This document shows, one piece after another, positions 25,123 through 34,131 of a stretch of DNA of 48,271 nucleotides (the stretch's first letter is position 1; each line of letters begins with the position of its first letter). The DNA is from Prevotella sp. (GTDB lineage Bacteria > Bacteroidota > Bacteroidia > Bacteroidales > Bacteroidaceae). The stretch covers positions 1 through 48,271 of the forward strand of contig JAFVHN010000070.1 in assembly GCA_017474515.1 (NCBI GenBank), read 5' to 3'. The notes below the pieces were generated by a model. That model was given only the letters and a program-made list of their open reading frames with translations. It was not told where the DNA came from and did no database searches. Position numbers and translations under genes: made by a program.

Positions 25123-27782
25123 GCGCGCCGGAGCAAGCGAAACACTATGACCCGTGGCAGCAACAGGTGATTGATGCCACGGGCGGATACCATCTTGTGC
25201 TGGCTGCACCCGGATGCGGAAAGACCGAGGTGCTGGCTGAGCGCATACGGCGAGCCGCAGAAAGGGGCATCGCTTTTGACGACATGCTCTGCCTGACCTT
25301 CACCAACCGTGCCGCACGAAGCATGGCCGACCGCGTGAGGAGCATGTCGCAGGGAGTGGAGGGCCTCTATGTGGGAAACATCCACCGCTACTGCTCAAAA
25401 CTGCTTTTCGAGCAGGGCATCATGCCCGTGGAGTCGTCGGTCATTGACGAGGAGGACAGCATCAGCATCCTGGCAGACATCATGAACGGCGACGAGCTGA
25501 AAATGCTTGCCGACACCCGCCAGCGCCACCGTTGCAGCCAGGCCGTCAACCTCTCGCATTTCATGCACCAGTATCGTGGCAATTACAGCCGCGAGCTCAT
25601 CGTTCATGCCGATGCCGTGGAGCCAAAGGCCATGAAGGCCGTGTGCGACATCCTGCGACGGCCGTACACCCGGCAGGGTATCGCCCAGATATATGCCGAC
25701 ATCGAAGAACTGGCACCCCTGAAAGAACTCAGCCTGCGCGACGACACCCGCGAGCTGGTGCAGATGATGTGGGCGGCAAAGCGATATACCGACTACAAAC
25801 GGCAGCACGACCTGCTCGATTTCGAGGACCTGCTGCTCAGGGTTTATGAGCTGCCGGAAGGGCAGTTGAGAAAGTACCACTGGATTCAGGTGGACGAAAT
25901 TCAGGACCTCAACCCCCTGCAAATTGCCATCATCGACCGCTTCACGGCCTCCGATGAGGCTTTCACGGTGATGTATTTGGGCGACAACCAGCAGGCCATT
26001 TTCTCGTTTATGGGCGCACAGATGCAGACCCTTCAGGCATTGTTCAGCCGCTGCCACCCCGAAACGGGCATCCACCACCTCAGCCGCAACTACCGCTCGC
26101 CGCGATATTTGCTCGACATCTTCAATGAATATGGAAAAACGGCGCTCGGCATCGACCCGCGGCTGCTTCCGCAAAGCGACGACAACGCCGCCCACGAGCC
26201 GGAAGACCTGCAGATACTGATGAGCGACAACAACATTGACGAGGCCAACGACGTGGCGCAACTCGTGGCCGACCTGACGCGGCAACACCCCTCGCAGACC
26301 ACCGCCGTCATCGTGAGCTATAACAGCGAGGCCGACGAGATGAGCGCGGCACTCAAGGCCGTTGGCGTGGAACATTTCAAGGTGTCGGGGCGCGACGTCT
26401 TTTCCGAACCTGACGTAAAAATGCTGCTCGCCCACGTCAGCGTATTGTGGAACAGCCGCAATTTCATTGCATGGTCGAGGCTGCTGACAGGCTTGAAAAT
26501 CGTGGCCTCTCACGCCGCCGCCCGAGAATTTGTGAGAAAGCTTATGAACACGGCCATGAACGTAAGCGACCTGTTGCGCACCGACGGCAAAACCGCCCTC
26601 ATGCACTTCGTGGAAGCCTACGCGCAGAGCGACATCATCGTGTTCGACACCGAGACCACGGGGCTTAGCATTCTTGACGACGACATCGTGCAGATTGCCG
26701 CCGTGAGGCTGCGCCGGGGGCAAGTGGTGGCCGGGCCGTTCAATGTCTTCATAGAGAGCCGCCGCGACATTCCGCCCATGCTGGGTGACCTGCCCAACCC
26801 CCTAATTGAGGAATATGGCCGCCAACCCCACACCGCGCCTCGCGACGCCTTTGCCGCTTTCCTCGACTTTGCCAAGGGCGGCGTGTTGCTGGCCCATAAT
26901 GCCACTTTCGATTATCACATCCTTGACAACAACCTCAGGCGACATTGTGGCACGGACGACCTGCGGCTGTTGCATCCCTTCTGCCTCGACTCACTCGAAA
27001 TCATCCGCCTTTTGTCACCACGCCTGAAGAGCCACAAGCTGAAAGACCTGCTCGCCGCCTTCAACCTGGAGGGGCAAAACTCCCACATGGCCGACGACGA
27101 CATCATGGCCACCGTGAGCCTGGTGCGCCATTGTTATGAACAAGCTCAGCACTTCTTGCCACTTCAACGCGAAATCCTCGACACCCACCGGCGTCTGGCC
27201 GTGAAGTTCCGTGCCGCCTATTTGCCGCTCTATGACCACGGCTGCGACATGCTTCACCGTGCTTTTCCCGAAGACGAGCCGCCTGCGCTGGTCACCGAGC
27301 TGGCCTACGCCTACAACTGGCTGAAGGAGCACAAGTTCATTCACCCCGTGGAAAAACTCCAACACCTCATGGCATATCTGGCGCAAGACGTGGTGGAACG
27401 CGGGGAGCGCACGCTCGCCGAGCAGCTGCAGCACCACTTGGCCGACATCAACACCTACAAGGAGAGCGACCTTTGCGGCAGCACCAGCATGACCGAGCGC
27501 GTCTTCGTGAGCACCGTTCACAAGGCCAAGGGGCTGGAGTTCGACAATGTGGTGATTTACGACGTCACCGACGGCAACTATCCGGGCTTTTTCACGCGCC
27601 AACATCCCGGACGGATGGAAGAAGAACGTCGCCGCTTCTATGTGGCCATCAGCCGTGCCCGCCGCCGACTGTTCCTGGCCTGGAGTGCCACGAAAATCAA
27701 CCAATACGGACGTGTGTTCAGCACCCATCTGTCACAGTTCACTCTCCCCATCCAGCGTTTCTTCCTCATGCGCCGCGCCTGA
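25119..27782 (+). CDS. UvrD/PcrA-like SF1A helicase with an inserted DEDDh 3'-5' exonuclease domain
   Basis: 887 residues from the ATG that overlaps the preceding stop; the frame is open further upstream but that stretch is the shadow of the small gene. Helicase motifs: Q-like PWQQQVIDA, Walker A APGCGKT (K35, T36), motif Ia TFTNRAA, motif II VDEIQD (D259, E260), motif III GDNQQAIFSFMGA, motif IV HLSRNYRSP, motif V VSTVHKAKGLEFDNVVI, motif VI VAISRARR (R846, R848). Between motif IV and V, around residues 505-690, sits a DnaQ/RNase T-like exonuclease with all DEDDh residues: D510 and E512 in FDTETTG, D598 in NATFDYHIL, H656 and D661 in HMADDD. One chain therefore can unwind and degrade DNA. 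A DNA-repair or recombination role is likely; a defence role is possible. A terminator follows. Confidence 0.9.
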   Translation: MSAPEQAKHYDPWQQQVIDATGGYHLVLAAPGCGKTEVLAERIRRAAERGIAFDDMLCLTFTNRAARSMADRVRSMSQGVEGLYVGNIHRYCSKLLFEQGIMPVESSVIDEEDSISILADIMNGDELKMLADTRQRHRCSQAVNLSHFMHQYRGNYSRELIVHADAVEPKAMKAVCDILRRPYTRQGIAQIYADIEELAPLKELSLRDDTRELVQMMWAAKRYTDYKRQHDLLDFEDLLLRVYELPEGQLRKYHWIQVDEIQDLNPLQIAIIDRFTASDEAFTVMYLGDNQQAIFSFMGAQMQTLQALFSRCHPETGIHHLSRNYRSPRYLLDIFNEYGKTALGIDPRLLPQSDDNAAHEPEDLQILMSDNNIDEANDVAQLVADLTRQHPSQTTAVIVSYNSEADEMSAALKAVGVEHFKVSGRDVFSEPDVKMLLAHVSVLWNSRNFIAWSRLLTGLKIVASHAAAREFVRKLMNTAMNVSDLLRTDGKTALMHFVEAYAQSDIIVFDTETTGLSILDDDIVQIAAVRLRRGQVVAGPFNVFIESRRDIPPMLGDLPNPLIEEYGRQPHTAPRDAFAAFLDFAKGGVLLAHNATFDYHILDNNLRRHCGTDDLRLLHPFCLDSLEIIRLLSPRLKSHKLKDLLAAFNLEGQNSHMADDDIMATVSLVRHCYEQAQHFLPLQREILDTHRRLAVKFRAAYLPLYDHGCDMLHRAFPEDEPPALVTELAYAYNWLKEHKFIHPVEKLQHLMAYLAQDVVERGERTLAEQLQHHLADINTYKESDLCGSTSMTERVFVSTVHKAKGLEFDNVVIYDVTDGNYPGFFTRQHPGRMEEERRRFYVAISRARRRLFLAWSATKINQYGRVFSTHLSQFTLPIQRFFLMRRA

Positions 27783-27976
27783 GAGTCTTTCTTTAGAAAT
27801 AGTCCGTGGGAAAACCGTGAACAATCTTTACAAAGTCCGCAGCTTGTATCTATTGATATTATTTTCCGTAGATTTGTTATATATTTACGGAAAAAGTCGT
27901 ACCCGTGTGCCATCATTCAAACGATATATGAGTCTATTCTTAATATAAAAAAATAAAGGCGTCCGCAAATATTTTT
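27783..27976. other. Intergenic stretch with one weak hairpin
   Basis: TTTTCCGTA (27862-27870) pairs with TACGGAAAA (27886-27894) around 15 bases. Otherwise AT-rich and without recognisable signals. Confidence 0.4.
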
Positions 27977-28010
27977 AAAGGCTTGGCACAAAAAGTGCCA
28001 AGCCTTTTTT
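27977..28010. terminator. Bidirectional intrinsic terminator between convergent genes
   Basis: AAAGGCTTGGCAC pairs perfectly with GTGCCAAGCCTTT around AAAAA, with TTT after it on the plus strand and an A/T-rich flank on the other side. It serves the helicase and, on the minus strand, the fructose-bisphosphatase gene. Confidence 0.9.
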
Positions 28011-28048
28011 GATGGGAGTTATGGGAATAATGGGAAAGGGGGTGGAGG

Positions 28049-30052
28049 CTAACGCTTTTCCTTGATGATGCCGTGGCGATAGGCATAGAGCAGTTGGCGC
28101 AGGTCTTCCACCTGCTTTTTGAGCTCCGTGCCGATGTCGGTGTCGGCCACGTGCATGCGGTGGGCGGTCATTTCCACTATCTGCGTGGTGCTCTTGATGT
28201 CGTTGCCCGTGCGCACGGCATCCTCCTGGCTGGTAAACGGCTCGTGCTGAACAAGTTGGAATCCGCGCGAGTGGTAAACGAGCGTGTAGCCCGCAATGCC
28301 GGTGGTCTTGTGGTAGGGTTGCGAAAAACCGCCGTCGATGACCATCAGGCGGCCGTTGGCCTTGATGGGGTTCTCGCCGTCGGCGGCATGCACGGGCACA
28401 TGGCCGTTGATGATGTGGCGGTTGGGGCCTTCCACCTCGAAGGCATCAAGGATATGGTCGCACACGGCCTCGTCGTCGCGTAGCTTGAAGTAGTTGCCCT
28501 TTTCCTCCTTGTGCGTGGCTTTGTCGGCAATGAAATATCGCTCGAAGGTGGCCATTTTCGATTTGTCGAAGAGGATGCTGTCGGGTCCGCACCAGAGGTA
28601 GAGGAAATAGTCGATGCCGTATTGCCGCTCTTCGGCGTCGGTATCGCCCTGGAACGCGGAACGAATGAGCATTCCCGTGTAGTGCATAAGGTCCTTGCCG
28701 CTATATTTGCGGTCTTTGTAGAGCCGCACCTCCTTCAGCGTTCCGTCGGCGTTAAGCGGGCACGAGGCATGGTAGAGCAGGTTGTGGTTGATGATGCTAT
28801 ACATGCAACCGTGTGATAGGATGAGCTTGATGTGCTTGCGCAATTTCTCGTTGTTGGTAAACGAGTGGTGGAGGCGAAGCATGAGCTGCTCCTCCTCGGG
28901 CGTGAGGCGCGTGGGGTCGTCCTCGTGCCCCTGGATGGTTGGGAAGAGGCACGACGTCATGGGATAGGTGTTGCCCTCAACGGTGCACGTCTTGGCCTTG
29001 AAGTCGATGGCGCTGAGCAGGTCGCGGTCCTCCATTTCCCACTCGGGGTGGCGGTGGAAGAGCTGTGCCTCCACCTTGAATTGCAACACGGCAATGGCCT
29101 TGTGCATCATGGCGGTGAGGCGCGCGCCCTTTTCGTCCAACAGTTCGCTTCCGCCGTTGGTCTTGGGCATGAACTCGGTGCAGGGGTCGTCGGCATAGGT
29201 CTCCATGGCAAAGGTTGCCAGGGGCACAAGGTTGATGCCGTAAGCCTCCTCGATGGTGGCAAGGTTGGCATATCTCAGCGACAGGCGAATGACGTTGCAG
29301 ATGCAGGCGTCGTTGCCTGCGCTGGCCCCCATCCATAGGATGTCGTGGTTGCCCCATTGAATGTCCCAGTTCTTGTATCGCTTGAGCATGTCGAGGATGA
29401 GGTGTGCCCCCGGCCCGCGGTCGAAGATGTCGCCCAGGATGTGCAGCTGGTCGATGATGAGGCCCTGAATGACGTCGCAGATGGCCACTATGAAGTCGTC
29501 GGCCCGCCCCGTGTCGATGATGGTGTCGATGATGCCCTTCACGTAGTCGGCCTTGTCGCTGTCCTCGGTGCGCTCGTGCAGCAATTCCTGAATGATGTAG
29601 CTGAAGTCGGGCGGCAGCGACTTGCGAACCTTCGAGCGGGTGTATTTCGACGACACGTCGCGGCACACTTTTACGAGCTGATGGATGGTGATGTGGTACC
29701 AGTCGGCCATGTCGGTTTCTGTTTGTTTCACCAGTTCCAGCTTCTGCTCGGGGTAATAGATGAGCGTACACAGTTCACGTTTCTCGCTCTCCCTGACCTC
29801 GTTGCCGAACAGTTCGTTCACTTTTCGCCTGATGTTTCCCGAGGCATTTCTCAGCACATGCTGGAAAGCGGGGAAGGCACCGTGAAGGTCGGCCAGGAAG
29901 TGCTCGGTGCCCTTGGGCAGGTGGAGAATGGCCTGCAGGTTGATGATTTCGGTGCTGGCCTGGGCAACGGTGGGAAACGAGTTGGACAGCAGCTCCAAAT
30001 AGCGCTTGTTTTTCTCCACAAGGGCGGAGGTGATTTTCAGTTCATCGTTCAT
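28049..30052 (-). CDS. fbp: Fructose-1,6-bisphosphatase, class III
   Basis: 667 residues, the usual size for the class III (Firmicutes/Bacteroidetes-type) enzyme, which is unrelated to class I FBPases. It carries metallophosphoesterase motifs: LADLHGAF, ILGDIFDRGPG and WGNHDILWMGA, with a late HGCMYSIINHN and NGHVPVHA. It hydrolyses fructose-1,6-bisphosphate to fructose-6-phosphate in gluconeogenesis in the cytoplasm. The start MNDELKITS follows a short A/T-rich leader; no consensus promoter was found on the minus strand upstream. A palindromic ~210 bp element lies 170 bases upstream. Confidence 0.94.
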   Translation of the reverse strand: MNDELKITSALVEKNKRYLELLSNSFPTVAQASTEIINLQAILHLPKGTEHFLADLHGAFPAFQHVLRNASGNIRRKVNELFGNEVRESEKRELCTLIYYPEQKLELVKQTETDMADWYHITIHQLVKVCRDVSSKYTRSKVRKSLPPDFSYIIQELLHERTEDSDKADYVKGIIDTIIDTGRADDFIVAICDVIQGLIIDQLHILGDIFDRGPGAHLILDMLKRYKNWDIQWGNHDILWMGASAGNDACICNVIRLSLRYANLATIEEAYGINLVPLATFAMETYADDPCTEFMPKTNGGSELLDEKGARLTAMMHKAIAVLQFKVEAQLFHRHPEWEMEDRDLLSAIDFKAKTCTVEGNTYPMTSCLFPTIQGHEDDPTRLTPEEEQLMLRLHHSFTNNEKLRKHIKLILSHGCMYSIINHNLLYHASCPLNADGTLKEVRLYKDRKYSGKDLMHYTGMLIRSAFQGDTDAEERQYGIDYFLYLWCGPDSILFDKSKMATFERYFIADKATHKEEKGNYFKLRDDEAVCDHILDAFEVEGPNRHIINGHVPVHAADGENPIKANGRLMVIDGGFSQPYHKTTGIAGYTLVYHSRGFQLVQHEPFTSQEDAVRTGNDIKSTTQIVEMTAHRMHVADTDIGTELKKQVEDLRQLLYAYRHGIIKEKR

Positions 30053-30522
30053 GGCTCAAATATTGTATTTTTGAATGATTGGAGTTTGGGAATATTCTGG
30101 GGTGATGTGGTTTGTTCGGTCAACTTTTCCCATCGGTTTTTTTGCTAAATACGCTGTTCGGGAAAGAACTTTTTTAGCCCTTTTTGGGGGATAGGCAAGT
30201 TGGTTACTGAGGGGGATAGAAATTGTGAAAAATCTTGACAATTTTGCCGATTTTTCAACGATTTTGTAACTTCTTGAAAATCAACGGGTTTAAAATAGCC
30301 CGTGGTTTGACCGCAATTTTCGTTGGTCAAACTGCCAAATCTCTCCTCGAAAACTGCCAATTTTCTCCCCGAGAATTGCGGTGAAACTCTATTTCGTTCA
30401 AAATTTTTATGAAAAATCTTTACAATCATTTCATTGGAAAATCAAAATTTCGTTGTTTGTTTTCTATGGGAAAAGTTTGAGGGGAATAAAAAGAGATTTT
30501 GCCCTGACTTCAACGTCGTTGG
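30053..30522. other. 470-base intergenic region holding element copy 4
   Basis: Apart from the palindromic element, the stretch is AT-rich. No clear promoter for the fructose-bisphosphatase gene or terminator for the glycosyltransferase gene was seen. Confidence 0.5.
30221..30427 (-). repeat. Palindromic ~210 bp element, copy 4 (minus orientation, more diverged)
   Basis: Ends TGAAAAATCTTGACAATTTT and ATGAAAAATCTTTACAAT in direct orientation. Core arms GGTTTGACCGCAATTTTCG and CGAGAATTGCGGTGAAAC. The internal words AAACTGCCAAATCTC and AAACTGCCAATTTTC match each other. GTTTAAAATAGCC to the left as in copy 1. Confidence 0.85.
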
Positions 30523-31686
30523 TCATTGGATGTTGATGGACAGCAGTTGTTTTTTTATCAGGTTGGCGGTATTGTCGTTTCGCGGTTCAATGGGCATGTA
30601 GCCTTCCTCCAGGCCGAGGCTTTCCTGGAGTATCTGCAAAAGGCGCGCGGTGAACTTGGTGAGCTTGAGCTTCTGAAGCATCCGCGAAAGTTTGTCTTCG
30701 TCGTAGTCGTTGAAACGCAGGAGCGCGAACAGCTGTGCCAAGTGTCGTCGCGACAGGCTTTGGCGGCGCAGGTGGTGCTGAACATTGATCAGCAGGTGGC
30801 AGATGGCCATTTCCGTTTCCGACGGTTTCTCGTCTTGCCGCAGGTGGTCGATGGTGCTCTTGGTCTTGATGGCGTGGCGTGCCGACAAGTGGTCGGTGGG
30901 CAGCAGGCCGTCGGGTTTCTGAAGTTTTTGCGGAAAGCGGTCCACCTGGTCGGTGACGATGCCGTCGAGGCTGAATCCCAGCCGCCGCGCGCCCTCCTTC
31001 ACATAGTCGGCAATGTGCTCGTCGCCGGCGTGTATGAGCACTTTTCGCCAGTCGTCCTCGCTGAAAAGGCCGAACATTTCGGGCGGCGCGGTCAGGAGGC
31101 TCTGGTGGCCCTCGGGCGTGATGCCCTGGCGCAGCAGGATGTTCTCGGCCGTTTTCTCGTCGGCGGTCATCAGGCGGAAGGTGTTGCTGTCGATGACTTT
31201 CTGATAGAGAGTCACCATCTGTGCGGCCATGCGCCCGGGGTTGGTGCGGTTGGTGTAGAGGCTGTTCATGACGAGGGCCAGGCGCGGGTTCCACGCCAGC
31301 TGCTCCATTCGCCGCTGTTCCATCTCGCTGTCAACCTGTACGGCATCGGCCTGTCTTACAGCCTTTTCCACGCTTGCCATGCGTTTCACGTCGTTGGCCA
31401 TGCGTGAAGCCTTCCATACCCAGGGCATCAACGAACCGTGTAGCGAGAGCACCACGGGCAGTCCCCGCTGCTCGGCCCATGTGAGCATCCTGGCCGCCGA
31501 CATGCTCCAGCATCCGTGAATGTGGATGATGTCGGGGCGCGTTTCCTGCACGGCCTGCCTGAACTGCGCCGGAGAGGTGGTCAGGGTGGCATCGGCAAAC
31601 TTGTCCATGCTTTCCAAAAGCAAGGACAGGTAGTCGGCCAGCAGGCCGGAGTGTTGCTTCTTGGGGATGTAATGCAGAATTTTCAT
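30523..31686 (-). CDS. Glycosyltransferase-like protein with only the N-terminal GT4 half recognisable
   Basis: 387 residues. The first ~180 resemble the acceptor-binding half of GT-B family 4 enzymes (MKILHYIPKKQHSGLLADYL, DIIHIHGCWS, VVLSLHGSLMPWVWK, ADAVQVDSEMEQ). The C-terminal ~200 residues do not show the donor-binding half: no GRLxxxKG-like strand and no ExxxxxxxE nucleotide-sugar motif, but instead a helical, charged region (SEDDWRKVLIHAGDEHIADYVKEGARRL, SRRHLAQLFALLRFNDYDEDKLSRML). It may be a catalytically dead or re-purposed protein, or a pseudoenzyme partner of the GT2 protein encoded 42 bases upstream. Cytoplasmic, no signal peptide. Membership of the lysA-GT2 operon suggests co-expression. 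Confidence 0.6.
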   Translation of the reverse strand: MKILHYIPKKQHSGLLADYLSLLLESMDKFADATLTTSPAQFRQAVQETRPDIIHIHGCWSMSAARMLTWAEQRGLPVVLSLHGSLMPWVWKASRMANDVKRMASVEKAVRQADAVQVDSEMEQRRMEQLAWNPRLALVMNSLYTNRTNPGRMAAQMVTLYQKVIDSNTFRLMTADEKTAENILLRQGITPEGHQSLLTAPPEMFGLFSEDDWRKVLIHAGDEHIADYVKEGARRLGFSLDGIVTDQVDRFPQKLQKPDGLLPTDHLSARHAIKTKSTIDHLRQDEKPSETEMAICHLLINVQHHLRRQSLSRRHLAQLFALLRFNDYDEDKLSRMLQKLKLTKFTARLLQILQESLGLEEGYMPIEPRNDNTANLIKKQLLSINIQ

Positions 31687-31728
31687 GGGCTTGGCCAGGA
31701 GGGACGGCCGTTTGATTGCGTTGACGGG

Positions 31729-32949
31729 CTACAGCTTATGACTGATGAAGTCGTACTTGTCGGCCCGGCGGTACTTCATCTTGTAGTAAAGGAAACGCCA
31801 TGCCAGCGACCACTCGTAGGGTACCAGCTTCCATGCGGGAATGTGGAGGCTGAAGGGCCGGGTGGCTTTCTTTGCAAAGAACGTTCTCATGGCGACGGCG
31901 AAAACGAGTGCCACGGCACCGGCTGCCGCCACGCACCAAGGCCTGATGTCGCCCTTGCCAAGGGTGAGCGCCCACGCCGTTCCGCCTGCCAGGGCTGCCA
32001 CGGAGAGCAACAGGCAGAGGTGCAGGAACAGTTGGTCGGCCAGCAGCGGAAAGCGGTGGCGCAGGGTGCGCTTCAGATGCTGCCGTGTTTCCATATAAAA
32101 TAGGTGGTGGTTCACCCAGTCCTTTCTCGTGGGGTCGTCGGCCGTCATCCACGCCGTGGGGAAGGTCTCGGTGGCGGTATTCCCTTTTTGGGCAAACTTG
32201 TTCACGATGAAATCGTATTCGCCGCGAATGTATTTCATGTTTCCCTCGAAACTACGGCCTTCAATGAACATGGTTTTCCGGAACATCAGGTTGCCGGGCT
32301 CGGAGCGGTAGGCCGTGCGGCGCTGTGCCTCGCGCAGGGTGTATCGCTGGAAGAAGAAGCGCTCAAAGTGCTTGTAGTCACTGGCTTCGTCCTCATAATT
32401 GGCATAACCCATCACCATGTCGGTGCCGTCCTGGCAGTTGCGTGCCATGGTTTGCAGCCACTGTGTGGATGCGGGATGACACGACGGCTCGGTGAGCAGC
32501 ACCCATTCGTTCTTGGCCGCTTTCACTCCGAGGGTGATGGCCAGTTTGTTGTGGCTCATGTATCGCGCTGAGGGCGGCACGAAGGTGGTGTAGAGGTGGC
32601 CGTACTTGTGCTTCAGCTGTTTCAGCACGTCGTCGGTGTCGTCTTCGCTCTTGCCCTCCACCACGATGACCTCAAATCCCGGCGCATAGTCTTGTGTCAG
32701 GATGGCCGGCAGGTGGCGTTCCAGTTCGCGGGCGCTGTCATGGGCATAGATGACCACCGACAGCGGCGGAAGCTGTGCTTCGGGTTGTTGCGCCGATTCG
32801 CCTTCCGCGGCATCGTTGTCGGCAGACCGTTCCTCGGGCTGGTCCGACAGCCGCAGCTTGCGGAAAAACACGCTGACGAAGGGCGTGGCAATGCCCAGGG
32901 CCAGCAACAGCCCGCAGAGAATGATGGTCGGGGTGTAGGAAGTAATCAT
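31729..32949 (-). CDS. Membrane-bound family 2 glycosyltransferase
   Basis: 406 residues. An N-terminal membrane segment (TIILCGLLLALGIATPFVSVFF) and an acidic linker precede a GT-A fold (LPPLSVVIYAHDSARELERHLPAILTQDY, FEVIVVEGKSEDDTDDVL, NEWVLLTEPSCHPAS). A hydrophobic hairpin (LFLHLCLLLSVAALAGGTAWAL and PWCVAAAGAVALVFAVAM) lies near the C-terminus. The usual DxD-type acidic motif is replaced by TEPS, which is common in some bacterial GT2 subgroups but leaves the donor open. It likely adds a sugar to a lipid-linked or surface glycan at the inner membrane. Its start codon abuts the lysA stop with no gap, so it is co-transcribed. Confidence 0.8.
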   Translation of the reverse strand: MITSYTPTIILCGLLLALGIATPFVSVFFRKLRLSDQPEERSADNDAAEGESAQQPEAQLPPLSVVIYAHDSARELERHLPAILTQDYAPGFEVIVVEGKSEDDTDDVLKQLKHKYGHLYTTFVPPSARYMSHNKLAITLGVKAAKNEWVLLTEPSCHPASTQWLQTMARNCQDGTDMVMGYANYEDEASDYKHFERFFFQRYTLREAQRRTAYRSEPGNLMFRKTMFIEGRSFEGNMKYIRGEYDFIVNKFAQKGNTATETFPTAWMTADDPTRKDWVNHHLFYMETRQHLKRTLRHRFPLLADQLFLHLCLLLSVAALAGGTAWALTLGKGDIRPWCVAAAGAVALVFAVAMRTFFAKKATRPFSLHIPAWKLVPYEWSLAWRFLYYKMKYRRADKYDFISHKL

Positions 32950-34107
32950 TTAGAAATCTTCTGTTATATAACCTTGTGGCATCCGGCGGCAATTATAGCG
33001 CGAGGCCATTATTTCGCCGTAGGCACCGGCACTTCTCAGGGCGATGAAGTCGCCGCGGTGGCAGCGGTTCAGGTCGATGGCCTTTCCGAAAACGTCGCTC
33101 GACTCGCAGATGGGCCCCACCACGTCGTAGGTTTCCAGCGGTTCGTCGCTTGAAATGTTCTCAATCTTGTGGTAGGCGTTGTAGAGCGCGGGCCTGATGA
33201 GGTCGGTCATGCCGGCATCGACGATGGTGAATTTCTTCGTGGCCCCTTCTTTCACATAGAGGGTGCGGGCGATGAGCGTGCCGCACTGTGCCACGACGGC
33301 CCGCCCCAGCTCGAAGTGGAGCTTCTGGCCCGGACGTAGTTTCAGGAAGTGGGCGTAGGTGTCGAAATATGCCTTGAAATCGGGAATGGGCACGCGGTTG
33401 GGATGGTTGTAGTCCACGCCCAGGCCACCGCCCACGTTGATGCTGTCAACCTTCACATGGTGCCGGTCCAGCGTGTCTTGCAGGTCGTTGATGCGGTTGC
33501 AGAGGGCTTTGAAGTCGCCCATGTCGAGGATTTGGCTGCCAATATGGAAATGGAGGCCGGTGAATGTCACGTTCTCCAACTCGGCCGCATAGTCTATGAC
33601 GGCCTCCATGTCGCGCATGGCGATGCCGAATTTGTTCTCGGCCAGGCCCGTGGTGATGTTGGCATGGGTGTGGGCACCCACGTTGGGGTTGATGCGGAAG
33701 GCCACCCTGGCCACCTTGCCTTTTTCGCGGGCCAGCTGGTTGATGACCTCCAGTTCGGGAATGCTTTCCACGTTGAAGGCCAGGATGTCGAGGTCCAGGC
33801 CGAGGTTGATTTCCCAGTCGCTTTTTCCCACGCCGGCAAAGACGATTTTCGAGGGGTGGAAGCCCGCCCTCACCGACGCCTCGATTTCCCATCCGCTCAC
33901 GCAGTCGGCTCCCAGCCCTGCCTGGCAGATAATGTTGAGCACCTTGGGATTGGCATTGGCCTTGATGGCATAGTGCACGCAGAAACCCTCGTGGCGGTTG
34001 GCCTCATCGTTGATGGCGCGCAGCGTCTGGCGCAGCAACCCGCTGTCGTAGTAATAAAACGGCGTGGGATACTGGCTTAACTTCTCGATGGGGAATTTTC
34101 CTTTCAT
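32950..34107 (-). CDS. lysA: Diaminopimelate decarboxylase
   Basis: 385 residues of an alanine-racemase-fold PLP enzyme. PLP lysine K49 lies in HYAIKANANP, the glycine-rich phosphate-binding loop in INVGGGLGVDYNHP, and the catalytic Cys in GPICESSDVFGK. It removes CO2 from meso-diaminopimelate to give L-lysine, the last step of the pathway. It lies 24 bases downstream of lysC, so the first and last enzymes of the route are made together. Full length, no oddities. Confidence 0.96.
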   Translation of the reverse strand: MKGKFPIEKLSQYPTPFYYYDSGLLRQTLRAINDEANRHEGFCVHYAIKANANPKVLNIICQAGLGADCVSGWEIEASVRAGFHPSKIVFAGVGKSDWEINLGLDLDILAFNVESIPELEVINQLAREKGKVARVAFRINPNVGAHTHANITTGLAENKFGIAMRDMEAVIDYAAELENVTFTGLHFHIGSQILDMGDFKALCNRINDLQDTLDRHHVKVDSINVGGGLGVDYNHPNRVPIPDFKAYFDTYAHFLKLRPGQKLHFELGRAVVAQCGTLIARTLYVKEGATKKFTIVDAGMTDLIRPALYNAYHKIENISSDEPLETYDVVGPICESSDVFGKAIDLNRCHRGDFIALRSAGAYGEIMASRYNCRRMPQGYITEDF

Positions 34108-34131
34108 GTTTCGGGTCCTTTGTGACGGCGC

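Noticed and set aside
30053-30522. Intrinsic terminator formed by the element at 30221-30427
   Set aside because: The core inverted repeat is long-looped and not followed by a U run in either direction; other copies lie in upstream regions too, so a terminator role is not supported.
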